Positions 14,100 to 22,841 of a DNA stretch of 33,105 nt are shown here, one piece after another. The notes beneath the pieces were generated by a model that was not told the origin of the DNA, ran no database searches, and was given only the letters and a program-made list of their open reading frames with translations. Location of the stretch: contig JBKOVB010000026.1 of assembly GCA_046723735.1 (NCBI GenBank), positions 1 to 33,105 on the forward strand, in the 5' to 3' direction. Source of the DNA: RYN-111 sp046723735 (lineage in GTDB: Bacteria; Actinomycetota; Actinomycetes; Mycobacteriales; SCTD01). The position numbers and the translations under genes were made by a program. How positions within the stretch are numbered: position 1 is the first letter of the stretch; each line of letters opens with the position of its first letter.

Positions 14100-15117
14100 C
14101 GTGCCGGAAGCCCTGTCCGTCGGCCGGGAGGCGCCCGACCGCAACATCTCCCTCGAGCTCGCCCGCGTGACCGAGGCGGCCGCCATGGCGGCGGGTCGCT
14201 GGGTGGGCCGCGGCGACAAGATCGGCGGCGACGGGGCAGCCGTCGACGCGATGCGCAAGCTCATCGGCACCGTGAGCATGAACGGCGTCGTCGTGATCGG
14301 TGAGGGCGAGAAGGACGAAGCCCCGATGCTGTTCAACGGCGAGCGCGTCGGCAGCGGCGAGGGGCCCGAGTGCGACGTGGCCGTCGACCCGATCGACGGC
14401 ACGACGCTGATGGCCAAGGGCATGCCGAACGCGATCGCGGTCATGGCCGTGGCCGAGCGCGGCACGATGTACGACCCGTCAGCGGTCTTCTACATGGAGA
14501 AGCTCGTCACCGGGCCGGACGCCGCCGACCTGGTCGACATCACGGCGCCGGTCTCGCACAACATCCAGGCCGTGGCCAAGGCGAAGGGCGGTTCGGTCAA
14601 GGACGTCACCGTGTGCATCCTCGACCGGCCGCGGCACGAGGACCTCGTGCACGACGTACGGGCCGCAGGCGCGCGGATCAAGTTCATCACCGACGGAGAC
14701 GTGGCCGGCGCCGTCATGGCGGCGAGCGAGGGCACCGGCGTCGACCTGCTCATGGGCATCGGCGGTACGCCCGAGGGCATCATCGCGGCCTGCGCCGTGA
14801 AGTGCCTGGGCGGTGTGATCCAGGGCAGGCTCTGGCCCCAGAAGAAGACCGAGTTCGACCGGGCGGCGGCCGCCGGGCTCGACCTCGGCGCCGTCCTCTC
14901 GACCGACGACCTCGTCCGCAGCGACAACGTGTTCTTCGCCGCCACCGGCGTCACCGACGGCGAGCTCGCGCGGGGCGTCCGCTACCGCGGCGGCGGCGCG
15001 ACGACGGAGTCGCTCGTCATGCGCTCCAAGTCCGGCACCATCCGCCGGATCATCAGCGAGCACCGGCTGACCAAGCTGGCCGCCTACGCCTCGGTGGACT
15101 TCAACCACCCGCGCTGA
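14077..15117 (+). CDS. glpX: Fructose-1,6-bisphosphatase, class II (GlpX)
   Basis: 346 residues, full length. Hydrolyses fructose-1,6-bisphosphate to fructose-6-P, the committing step of gluconeogenesis; class II is the usual actinobacterial FBPase. Metal and substrate motifs are GEGEKDEAPML (75-85), the lithium-sensitive phosphatase signature DPIDGTTLMAKG (104-115), and the GIGGTPEGIIAACAVKCLGG block near 230-250. C-terminal RYRGGGATTESLVMRSKSGT is also typical. The ATG is chosen from the TAGGCT-6-ATG leaderless arrangement and the family start. It overlaps modC by 23 bp and precedes an exonuclease III gene. With pckG in the same window it supports gluconeogenic growth. Confidence 0.96.
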   Translation: MTQPSTPDVPEALSVGREAPDRNISLELARVTEAAAMAAGRWVGRGDKIGGDGAAVDAMRKLIGTVSMNGVVVIGEGEKDEAPMLFNGERVGSGEGPECDVAVDPIDGTTLMAKGMPNAIAVMAVAERGTMYDPSAVFYMEKLVTGPDAADLVDITAPVSHNIQAVAKAKGGSVKDVTVCILDRPRHEDLVHDVRAAGARIKFITDGDVAGAVMAASEGTGVDLLMGIGGTPEGIIAACAVKCLGGVIQGRLWPQKKTEFDRAAAAGLDLGAVLSTDDLVRSDNVFFAATGVTDGELARGVRYRGGGATTESLVMRSKSGTIRRIISEHRLTKLAAYASVDFNHPR

Positions 15118-15127
15118 CACCGGTCTG

Positions 15128-15874
15128 ATGCGGCTCGCCACCTGGAACGTCAACTCGGTCACCGCCAGGCTGCCAAGGCTGCTGCCGTGGCTCGAGCAGG
15201 TGGCGCCTGACGTCGTGGCGCTGCAGGAGACCAAGGTCGCCACGTTCCCCGAGGACGAGGTCGCGGCCCTGGGCTACCAGGTCGCGCACGCCGGTGACGG
15301 TCGGTGGAACGGCGTAGCGGTGCTGTCGCGCGTCGGCCTCGAGAAGGTGGACCTGGAGCTGCCGGGCCACCCGGAGCCGCGGTACGCGAGCGCGCAGTGC
15401 GGACCGGTGCACGTCGCGAGCGTCTACGTCCCGAACGGCCGGAGCCTCGACTCCCCGCAGTTCGAGCACAAGCTCGCATGGTTCGCCTCTTTGCGCGTGC
15501 GGCTCGACGAGCTCGACCCGGCCCGGCCGCTCGTCGTGATGGGCGACTTCAACGTGGCGCGCACCGACGCCGACGTCTGGGACCCGGCGGCTTTTGTTGG
15601 GTCCACCCACGTGACGCCGGCGGAGCGGGCAGCGATGCAGGGGCTCGTCGACTGGGGGCTCGTCGACGTCGTACCCCGGCCCGGCAAGGGGCCCAACCCC
15701 TTCACCTACTGGGACTACCGGGCCGGGATGTTCCACAAGGACATGGGCATGCGGATCGACTACGTGCTCGCGACACCGGCCGTGAAGGTGCTCGACGCGT
15801 GGGTCGACCGTGAGGCACGGAAGGGCACCGCGCCGAGCGACCACGCTCCCGTCGTGCTCGACGTCGAGCTCTGA
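15128..15874 (+). CDS. xthA: Exodeoxyribonuclease III (AP endonuclease, EEP family)
   Basis: 248 residues. Acts at abasic sites and 3' blocked ends in base excision repair. All endonuclease/exonuclease/phosphatase motifs are seen: TWNVNSVTARL at residue 5, LQETKVA near 34, VYVPNGRSLDS near 100, MGDFNVARTDADVWDP near 140, TYWDYRAGMFHKDMGMRIDY near 198, and SDHAPVVLD at the C-terminus. It starts 10 bp after the glpX stop with no clear Shine-Dalgarno, so it is probably translated from the glpX transcript. A hairpin at 15921-15944 follows. Confidence 0.94.
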   Translation: MRLATWNVNSVTARLPRLLPWLEQVAPDVVALQETKVATFPEDEVAALGYQVAHAGDGRWNGVAVLSRVGLEKVDLELPGHPEPRYASAQCGPVHVASVYVPNGRSLDSPQFEHKLAWFASLRVRLDELDPARPLVVMGDFNVARTDADVWDPAAFVGSTHVTPAERAAMQGLVDWGLVDVVPRPGKGPNPFTYWDYRAGMFHKDMGMRIDYVLATPAVKVLDAWVDREARKGTAPSDHAPVVLDVEL

Positions 15875-15920
15875 CGTAGGGGGCTGCGGACTACCCGCTA
15901 CCGCCCGCGGCCCGGCGCCC

Positions 15921-15944
15921 GAGGCGTTCCCGCGGGAGCGTCTC
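15921..15944. terminator. Hairpin between convergent xthA and DUF1697
   Basis: GAGGCGTTCC (15921-15930) pairs with GGAGCGTCTC (15935-15944) through ten pairs including two G-U, around loop CGCG. There is no U-tract, common for actinobacterial terminators. It lies in the 172-bp gap between convergent genes and could end transcripts from either side. Confidence 0.45.
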
Positions 15945-16046
15945 AGGCGGCGCCGCAGGACCGCACCTCGTGCACGCCCCACGCACGCCGCTCGTCCAGC
16001 TCCCCCACCAGGTCAAGCAACCGGCCTCACCCCCGCGAAGGCGTGG

Positions 16047-16547
16047 TCACAGCAGCTTGCGCAGGGTCGCCGGTGTCCGGCCAGTGGTCGCCACTCCGAG
16101 CTCCTTCTCGATGAGCGCCGGCGTGAGCCTCGAGCCCTGGACACGGGGGTAGCTCAGGTAGAGCACCCCGTCGCCGGCCCGCACCGCCTCGGGCTCCCAC
16201 GCCTCGAGCCGAGCCAGTCCCGCGCGGTCCGGCTTGCCGAGCAGCACCGACACCACGACGTACCCGTCGAAGTCCTTCGGCACCTCTTCAAGTGCCTTAC
16301 GGACCTGCTCGGGGGTCACGACCGCCGCGCGCACCGAGAGCCCCACCTTCTTCGCGAGCTCCTGCTCGACGTCGTCCGCCACCCGCTGCGCGCTGCGCCG
16401 GGACGAGCTGAACGTGGCGTTCCCGCTGTTGAGCACGGTCTTCACGTCTTCGTACCCGAGCTCCTCGAGCACGGCGCGCAGGTCCTTCATGGCGAGCTTG
16501 TTCCGCGGTCCGAGGTTGACCGCGCGCAGCAGGAGCACCCACCTCAT
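16047..16547 (-). CDS. DUF1697 domain-containing protein
   Basis: 166 residues. The family N-terminus is clear: RWVLLLRAVNLGPRNKLAMK followed by DLRAVLEELGYEDVKTVLNS and GNATFSS. The C-terminal half carries LSYPRVQGSRLTPALIEKEL and ends TTGRTPATLRKLL, also typical. DUF1697 proteins are widespread and uncharacterised. The ATG at 16547 overlaps the stop of the homocysteine methyltransferase gene by 4 bp (ATGA), so the two are co-translated. A longer in-frame upstream reading exists but would be antisense-like Arg/Gly-rich sequence overlapping the neighbour, and is rejected. Confidence 0.9.
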   Translation of the reverse strand: MRWVLLLRAVNLGPRNKLAMKDLRAVLEELGYEDVKTVLNSGNATFSSSRRSAQRVADDVEQELAKKVGLSVRAAVVTPEQVRKALEEVPKDFDGYVVVSVLLGKPDRAGLARLEAWEPEAVRAGDGVLYLSYPRVQGSRLTPALIEKELGVATTGRTPATLRKLL

Positions 16548-17374
16548 GGGGACGTGCCCACGAGCGCGGCCACTGCGGCGATCTCCGCCGGACCGACCCG
16601 GCAGCAGCCACCGACGAGGCAAGCGCCCGCGTCGATCCAACGCGGCGCGGCGGTCGCGTCAAAGCGCGTCGGTCCTGTCCACGCAGCTCCGGACCACGCC
16701 TCGCCGCTGTTTGGGTAGGCCACGAGCGGCTTGTCGGTGCATGCGCGCGCCGCGGCGAGCGCCTGGTCGACGTCGGACGGCGCGCAGCAGTTCACGCCCA
16801 CGGCGACGATCGCCGGGCTGGACGCAAGCGCGAAGGCGTCCGCCAGCTCCTGGCCGGCCCGCGTGCGGCCGCCTTCGACCGAGTAGGACAACCACGCGTT
16901 CGCGCCGAGCTCCTCCAGGAGCTCGACCAGGACGAGAGCCTCGTCCACGTCGGGCACCGTCTCGACCGCGAGCACGTCCGGCTCTGCGCCGAGCAGCTCC
17001 TCGAGCCTCGGGGCGTGGAAGTCACGAAGGACGCCCGCCGGCACGCCGTACCGGCCGGTGTACTCGGAGCCGTCCGCCAGCGCCGCGCCGTACGGCCCGA
17101 CAGACGCCGCGACCCAGCCCCGCCCTGATGCGTCACGAGCCTCGCGGGCCAGCAGCACGCTCACCGCGAGGAGCTCGAACAGCGCCTGGTAGCTCGCTGC
17201 TGTGATCACGTCGGCCCCCGCCTCCAGGTACGCCTGGTGCACCGCCGCGACCTCGCCGGGCGCCTCCTGCAGCACGCGCGCGGTCCAGAGCGGACCCGAC
17301 AGGTCGTGGCCGCGGTCCTCCAGGGCGTTGGACATACCCCCGTCGAGGACGAGCGGCCGGTGCAGCGGGAGCAC
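16544..17374 (-). CDS. mmuM: Homocysteine S-methyltransferase (MmuM-like)
   Basis: 276 residues. Transfers a methyl group, probably from S-methylmethionine or SAM, to homocysteine to make methionine. The (beta/alpha)8 barrel motifs are PLVLDGGMSNALEDRGHDLS, LEAGADVITAASYQA, SVGPYGAALADGSEYTG, LAVETVPDVDEA, and the zinc ligands in GVNCCAP (C196) and GGCCRVGP (C257, C258). The GTG start is set by TACGCT 6 nt upstream, the leaderless pattern, and by the family N-terminus. It is the first gene of a two-gene operon with DUF1697 and is divergent from the frd operon (84 bp between starts). Confidence 0.92.
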   Translation of the reverse strand: MLPLHRPLVLDGGMSNALEDRGHDLSGPLWTARVLQEAPGEVAAVHQAYLEAGADVITAASYQALFELLAVSVLLAREARDASGRGWVAASVGPYGAALADGSEYTGRYGVPAGVLRDFHAPRLEELLGAEPDVLAVETVPDVDEALVLVELLEELGANAWLSYSVEGGRTRAGQELADAFALASSPAIVAVGVNCCAPSDVDQALAAARACTDKPLVAYPNSGEAWSGAAWTGPTRFDATAAPRWIDAGACLVGGCCRVGPAEIAAVAALVGTSP

Positions 17375-17380
17375 GGACGA

Positions 17381-17386
17381 AGCGTA
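17381..17386 (-). promoter_or_regulatory. Leaderless -10 (TACGCT) for the homocysteine methyltransferase
   Basis: TACGCT on the minus strand, 6 nt (TCGTCC) before the GTG at 17374. It lies just upstream of the divergent frd promoter elements. Confidence 0.55.
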
Positions 17387-17394
17387 GATCGCTC

Positions 17395-17423
17395 TTCACA
17401 ACCCGTCCGCCCAGGAGCACATT
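17395..17423 (+). promoter_or_regulatory. Predicted promoter of the frd operon
   Basis: TTCACA (17395-17400, five of six matches to TTGACA) and CACATT (17418-17423, NANNNT form) are separated by 17 bp. Transcription would begin near 17430, leaving about 29 nt of leader containing GGGAGG before the GTG at 17459. This one, unlike many neighbours, has a leader and a Shine-Dalgarno. No clear FNR/CRP-type palindrome was found. Confidence 0.4.
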
Positions 17424-17458
17424 GGGTGAGTCAGCACCTTTCCTTCGGGAGGTAGCTC

Positions 17459-17686
17459 GTGGCAGCGACGACCACGCACTTCCAGGCGACACTCGCACCC
17501 TGCGGCCGGATGCAGGAGGGCGACCAGCTGGTGATCGAAGACCAGGAAGGCCTGGTCACAAAGGAGATCACGTTCTCGTGCGGTTGCAGGAGCACCCTCG
17601 AGGAGTTCCACGACGGCAGCTACCACCGCATGCTGGTCGACCACCTCGGCAAGGTCCGCCTGGACGAGGAACTACGAGGTGGGTGA
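17459..17686 (+). CDS. Small conserved-looking protein preceding frdA
   Basis: 75 residues, GTG start with GGGAGG 7 nt upstream, not recognised. The sequence looks like a compact beta-rich domain with three cysteines: LAPCGRMQEGD near residue 15 and FSCGCRSTLEEFHDGS near 41-43 (CxC). The C-terminus is charged and ends LDEELRGG. The Cys pattern could bind a metal or be redox-active (inference). Its stop overlaps the frdA GTG by 8 bp and it lies downstream of the predicted operon promoter, so it is made with FrdABCD. That position suggests a role in flavinylation, assembly or regulation of the reductase, but nothing in the sequence proves this. Confidence 0.6.
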   Translation: MAATTTHFQATLAPCGRMQEGDQLVIEDQEGLVTKEITFSCGCRSTLEEFHDGSYHRMLVDHLGKVRLDEELRGG

Positions 17687-19427
17687 CGACCCGGCCCTCC
17701 CCTCGCACGACGTCCTGCTCGTGGGCGGTGGCGGCGCCGGCCTGCGAGCCGCGATCGGGATAGCGCAGACCAACCCGCAGCTCGACGTCGCCGTCGTGTC
17801 GAAGGTCTACCCGATGCGCAGCCACACCGTGTCGGCCGAGGGCGGCGCGGCGGGCGTCATCGCGGAGGACGACAGCTTCGACGAGCACGCCTACGACACC
17901 GTGTCCGGCGGAGACTGGCTCGGCGACCAGGACGCGATCGAGGCGTTCATCGCCGAGGCCCCCAAAGAGCTTCTGCAGCTCGAGCACTGGGGATGCCCCT
18001 GGAGCCGCCGACCCGACGGCCGCATCGCGGTCCGCCCCTTCGGCGGCATGAAGAAGATGCGCACGTGGTTCGCGGCCGACAAGACCGGGTTCCACATGCT
18101 GCACACGCTGTTCCAGACATCCCTGAAGTACGGCGAGATGACCCGGTACGACGAGTGGTTCGTCACCCGGCTCCTGGTCGACGACGGGCGGGTGCACGGG
18201 GTCGTCGCGGTCGAGCTCATGACCGGACGGGTCGAGGCGATCATGGCGAAGGCCGTGGTCCTCGCCACCGGCGGCTGCGGGAAGGTGTTCCCGTTCACCA
18301 CGAACGCGAACATCAACACCGGTGACGGAATGTCCTTGGCCTACCGCGCGGGCGCGCCGCTCAAGGACATGGAGATGGTGCAGTACCACCCGACCGGGCT
18401 GCCGTTCACGGGGATCCTCATCACTGAGGCGGCACGCGCCGAGGGCGGCTACCTCGTCAACAAGGACGGCTACCGGTACCTGCAGGACTACGACCTGGGC
18501 ACCCCGTCCCCTACCCCGGTGCTGCGCAGCATGGAGCTCGGGCCCCGCGACCGGCTGTCCCAGGCCTTCGTCCACGAGGTCGAGAAGGGAAGGACCGTCG
18601 ACTCGCCGTACGGGCCGATCGTGCACCTCGACCTGCGCCACCTCGGCAAGCAGGTGATCGAGACGAAGCTGCCGATGGTGCGCGAGCTGTGCCTGCAGTA
18701 CGAGCGCATCGACCCCGTCACCGAGCTCGTGCCGGTGCGCCCGGTTGTGCACTACATGATGGGCGGGGTTCACACCGACATCGAGGGCGCGACACCCGTG
18801 GAGGGCCTCTACGCCGCCGGCGAGACGGCCTGCGTGAGCATCAACGGGGCCAACCGGCTGGGGTCGAACTCGCTGCCGGAGTGCCTGGTCTTCGGCGCCC
18901 GTGCCGGCAGAGCCGCCGCGGAGCACGCCTCGACGGCGGCGCCGGCGCCACCGTCTGTGAAGGCTCAGGCGCAGGACGAGCGCCGGCGCATCGCGGCCCT
19001 GCTCGACAGGTCCGGGACGCAGAGCGTGGCCGCGATCCGGGACCAGATGCAGGCGACGATGGAGGAGGCCGCGGGCATCTACCGGACCGGGCCGGGGATG
19101 ACCAAGGGCGCGGACGTCCTGGCCGAGCTGCAGGAGCGGATGGGATCCGTGGGGGTCTCCGACACCAGCCGCACCTTCAACACCGAGCTCATCGCAGCGC
19201 TCGAGCTGGCGAACATGCTCGACGTCGCCGAGACCATCCTGCAGTCCGGGCTGCTCCGCGAGGAGTCGCGCGGCGCGCACCAGCGCACCGACTTCCCGAC
19301 CCGGGACGACGCGCGCTTCCTCACGCACCTGCTCGTGCACCGCAACCCCGACGGGAGCTCGCGAGTCGAGCCGCTCCCGGTGACCATCACCCGGTGGCCG
19401 CCGGGCGAGCGCAAGTACGGGAGGTAG
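17679..19427 (+). CDS. frdA: Fumarate reductase flavoprotein subunit
   Basis: 582 residues. FrdA holds covalent FAD and the dicarboxylate site of quinol:fumarate reductase. Seen: FAD-binding VLLVGGGGAGLRAAIG (13-28), the flavinylation His in MRSHTVSAEGG (H49), and the catalytic blocks EMVQYHPTGLPFTGI, RPVVHYMMGGVHTD, GANRLGSNSLPE and the C-terminal ESRGAHQRTDFPTRDD. The residue after the flavin motif is Glu (E54, as in E. coli FrdA), where SdhA has Gln. The WGCPWSRRPDG and FGGMKKMRTWFAADKTGFHM stretches are FrdA-like. GTG start coupled to the preceding small gene. The A-B-C-D order with two membrane subunits is that of the E. coli-type enzyme, also found in M. tuberculosis. Confidence 0.93.
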   Translation: MGDDPALPSHDVLLVGGGGAGLRAAIGIAQTNPQLDVAVVSKVYPMRSHTVSAEGGAAGVIAEDDSFDEHAYDTVSGGDWLGDQDAIEAFIAEAPKELLQLEHWGCPWSRRPDGRIAVRPFGGMKKMRTWFAADKTGFHMLHTLFQTSLKYGEMTRYDEWFVTRLLVDDGRVHGVVAVELMTGRVEAIMAKAVVLATGGCGKVFPFTTNANINTGDGMSLAYRAGAPLKDMEMVQYHPTGLPFTGILITEAARAEGGYLVNKDGYRYLQDYDLGTPSPTPVLRSMELGPRDRLSQAFVHEVEKGRTVDSPYGPIVHLDLRHLGKQVIETKLPMVRELCLQYERIDPVTELVPVRPVVHYMMGGVHTDIEGATPVEGLYAAGETACVSINGANRLGSNSLPECLVFGARAGRAAAEHASTAAPAPPSVKAQAQDERRRIAALLDRSGTQSVAAIRDQMQATMEEAAGIYRTGPGMTKGADVLAELQERMGSVGVSDTSRTFNTELIAALELANMLDVAETILQSGLLREESRGAHQRTDFPTRDDARFLTHLLVHRNPDGSSRVEPLPVTITRWPPGERKYGR

Positions 19428-19432
19428 GGACC

Positions 19433-20176
19433 GTGGCGGACACCATCGGCCTCCGCGTCACCCGGTACCGGCCGGAGAGCGACCGCGCCCCCCGTCTCGA
19501 GGACTTCGAGGTGCCGCTCCGGCGGGACTGGACGGTGCTCGACGGGCTCAACCACGTGAAGAACGAGCTCGACCCGACGCTGGCTTTCCGCTGGTCGTGC
19601 CGGATGGGCATCTGCGGCAGCTGCGGGATGAACGTCGACGGCGAGCCGAGGCTCACGTGCGGGACGTTCCTCACCGACTTCGCGCCGGGTCCGGTGCGCG
19701 TCGAGCCGCTGAGCAACTTCCCCGTGATCCGCGACCTCGTCGTCGACATCACGTCGTTCGTGCAGAAGCTCCCGCAGGTGATGCCATGGATCGTCCGGGA
19801 GGAGGAGATGCCGGTCGAGGAGGGCGAGTACCTCCAGACACCCGAGGAGCTCGACGCGTTCAAGCAGGACAGCATGTGCATCAACTGCATGCTCTGCTAC
19901 TCCGCCTGCCCGGTGTACGGCCTCGACCCGTTCTTCATCGGGCCGGCCGCTGTCGCCCTGGCCGAGCGGTACGACCTGGACTCGCGCGACGAGGGCGTGC
20001 AGGAGCGCATCGACCTCCTCTCCGACCACGAGGGCGTCTTCGGCTGCACCTTCGTCGGCGAGTGCACCCGGGTGTGCCCGAAGAACGTCGACCCCGCGGG
20101 GGCTCTGCAGCGCTACAAGCTGAAAGCCGCACAGGCCTCGGTGCGTTCGATGATCCTCCCCCGGGGTGCACGGTGA
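19433..20176 (+). CDS. frdB: Fumarate reductase iron-sulfur subunit
   Basis: 247 residues. Relays electrons between quinol and FAD through three clusters. The 2Fe-2S ligands are in CRMGICGSCGMNVDGEPRLTC (four Cys, near residue 57). The 4Fe-4S motif is CINCMLCYSACPVYG. The 3Fe-4S and remaining 4Fe-4S ligands are in CTFVGECTRVCPKNVDP near the C-terminus. GGGAGG lies 7 nt before the GTG, 5 bp after the frdA stop. The stop overlaps the frdC start by 4 bp (GTGA). Length matches E. coli FrdB (244 residues, from memory). Confidence 0.94.
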   Translation: MADTIGLRVTRYRPESDRAPRLEDFEVPLRRDWTVLDGLNHVKNELDPTLAFRWSCRMGICGSCGMNVDGEPRLTCGTFLTDFAPGPVRVEPLSNFPVIRDLVVDITSFVQKLPQVMPWIVREEEMPVEEGEYLQTPEELDAFKQDSMCINCMLCYSACPVYGLDPFFIGPAAVALAERYDLDSRDEGVQERIDLLSDHEGVFGCTFVGECTRVCPKNVDPAGALQRYKLKAAQASVRSMILPRGAR

Positions 20177-20562
20177 GCGAGGTGCGGCTCTACCGCCGCC
20201 GCGTGCCGGTCTTCTGGTGGATCCGCAAGCGCAGCTACTTCCTCTTCGTGATGCGTGAGCTGAGCAGCCTGTTCGTCGCCTGGTTCGTCGTCTACCTGCT
20301 GCTGCTGCTGCACGCCCTCAGCCGCGGGGAGGCGGCCTACCAGGACTTCCTCGACGAGGCCGACGCGCCCTGGCTCGTGGCGCTCAACGTCCTCGGCCTG
20401 GCCTTCCTGGTGCTGCACACGATCACGTGGTTCCACCTCACGCCGAAGGCGATGGTGGTGAAGGTCCGGTCGTGGACCGCGCCCCCGTGGCTGATCCTCG
20501 CCTCGCAGTACGTCGGCCTCCTGGTCGTCTCGGCCCTCGTGCTGTGGCTGGTGACCCGGTGA
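20173..20562 (+). CDS. frdC: Fumarate reductase membrane anchor subunit C
   Basis: 129 residues with three hydrophobic helices (about 28-48, 66-86 and 106-128). It aligns by eye with E. coli FrdC: a basic aromatic N-terminus (VPVFWWIRKRSYFLFVMREL) with Glu29, and LVLHTITWFHLTPKA with His82. Both residues fall at the same numbers as E. coli FrdC residues near the quinone site. It anchors FrdAB and binds menaquinol with FrdD. GTG start, 4-bp overlap with frdB and with frdD. Confidence 0.88.
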   Translation: MSEVRLYRRRVPVFWWIRKRSYFLFVMRELSSLFVAWFVVYLLLLLHALSRGEAAYQDFLDEADAPWLVALNVLGLAFLVLHTITWFHLTPKAMVVKVRSWTAPPWLILASQYVGLLVVSALVLWLVTR

Positions 20563-20909
20563 GCACCAGGCGTGTCGAGCCGCTCGTGTGGCTGCTGTTC
20601 AGCGCCGGCGGCGTGATGGCGGCGGTGTTCCTGCCGGTGCTCGCGCTCCTGTTCGGGCTCGCGGTGCCTCTGGGCTGGGTCGATCGTCCCCGGCTGGGGC
20701 ACCTGCAAGACCTGCTGGCAACCCCGATCGCCTTCGTCGGCCTGCTCGTCATCTTCGTGCTCATGCTCGTCCACGCCGCGCACCGGCTGCGCTTCACCCT
20801 GTACGACGGGCTGCAGATCAAGATGCGCCGCACCGTCGCCTCCCTGTGCTACGGCGGGGCGTTCCTCGGCGCCGTGGCGTCGTTCGTGGTGCTCCGCTCG
20901 GTCGCCTGA
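20559..20909 (+). CDS. frdD: Fumarate reductase membrane anchor subunit D
   Basis: 116 residues, three hydrophobic segments. The start RRVEPLVWLLFSAGGVMAAV corresponds to the E. coli FrdD pattern EPVFWGLFGAGGMWSAI. Later HAAHRLRFTLYDGLQIKM resembles the FrdD H..RMHHAMHDLKI segment. It completes the quinol-binding membrane pair with FrdC. GTG start overlapping the frdC stop. Only 24 bp separate its stop from fumA, whose promoter lies in that gap. Confidence 0.87.
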   Translation: MSTRRVEPLVWLLFSAGGVMAAVFLPVLALLFGLAVPLGWVDRPRLGHLQDLLATPIAFVGLLVIFVLMLVHAAHRLRFTLYDGLQIKMRRTVASLCYGGAFLGAVASFVVLRSVA

Positions 20910-20921
20910 GCGGCCGTACCT

Positions 20922-20927
20922 AGACTC
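20922..20927 (+). promoter_or_regulatory. Leaderless -10 (TAGACT) for the class I fumarase
   Basis: TAGACT, 6 nt (CGTGCC) before the fumA ATG, in the 24-bp gap after frdD. It gives the fumarase a promoter independent of the frd operon. Confidence 0.6.
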
Positions 20928-20933
20928 GTGCCA

Positions 20934-22585
<1,652 letters not shown>

Positions 22586-22653
22586 CCCCTCCCCTCCCCT
22601 CCCCTTACGTCCTCAGGCGTCCGCACACCTCTGGGAGCACTCCTTAGGACGTA
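22586..22653. repeat. (CCCCT)4 run and 8-bp inverted repeat after fumA
   Basis: Four perfect CCCCT units (22586-22605) begin at the base after the fumA stop. TACGTCCT (22606-22613) and AGGACGTA (22646-22653) form an 8-bp inverted repeat with a 32-nt spacer. It could be a long-loop terminator or a protein site in front of fumC. Confidence 0.4.
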
Positions 22654-22841
22654 CCTGCTCCCGCCCAAGGCGCCAGGCGACCAGCGGGATCCTGACCACG
22701 CTGCGGCCCTCTGCCGTGAGGGTGATGGAGCTGGCACCACGCCCTCCTGCTCCTCCGCAAGGGCGCGGCCCCGTGGATCTCCCCCCACGACTGCGCCGAC
22801 GGATCAGGACGCAAGGGGGCTGGGCGGGGGAAGATCGGCCT
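22654..22841. other. Noncoding gap upstream of fumC
   Basis: No gene was found here on either strand. A -10-like GAAGAT lies at 22830-22835, 6 nt before the fumC ATG, matching the leaderless spacing but with only A2 and T6 conserved. Confidence 0.4.

Noticed and set aside
17381..17400. CRP/FNR-type palindrome in the frd promoter
   Set aside because: TAGAT-N6-TCACA has only one good half-site and no TTGAT-N4-ATCAA was found, so oxygen control cannot be claimed from the sequence.
22716..22841. Upstream in-frame extension of fumC
   Set aside because: Pro/Arg-rich sequence unrelated to fumarase; the ATG at 22842 gives the family N-terminus.
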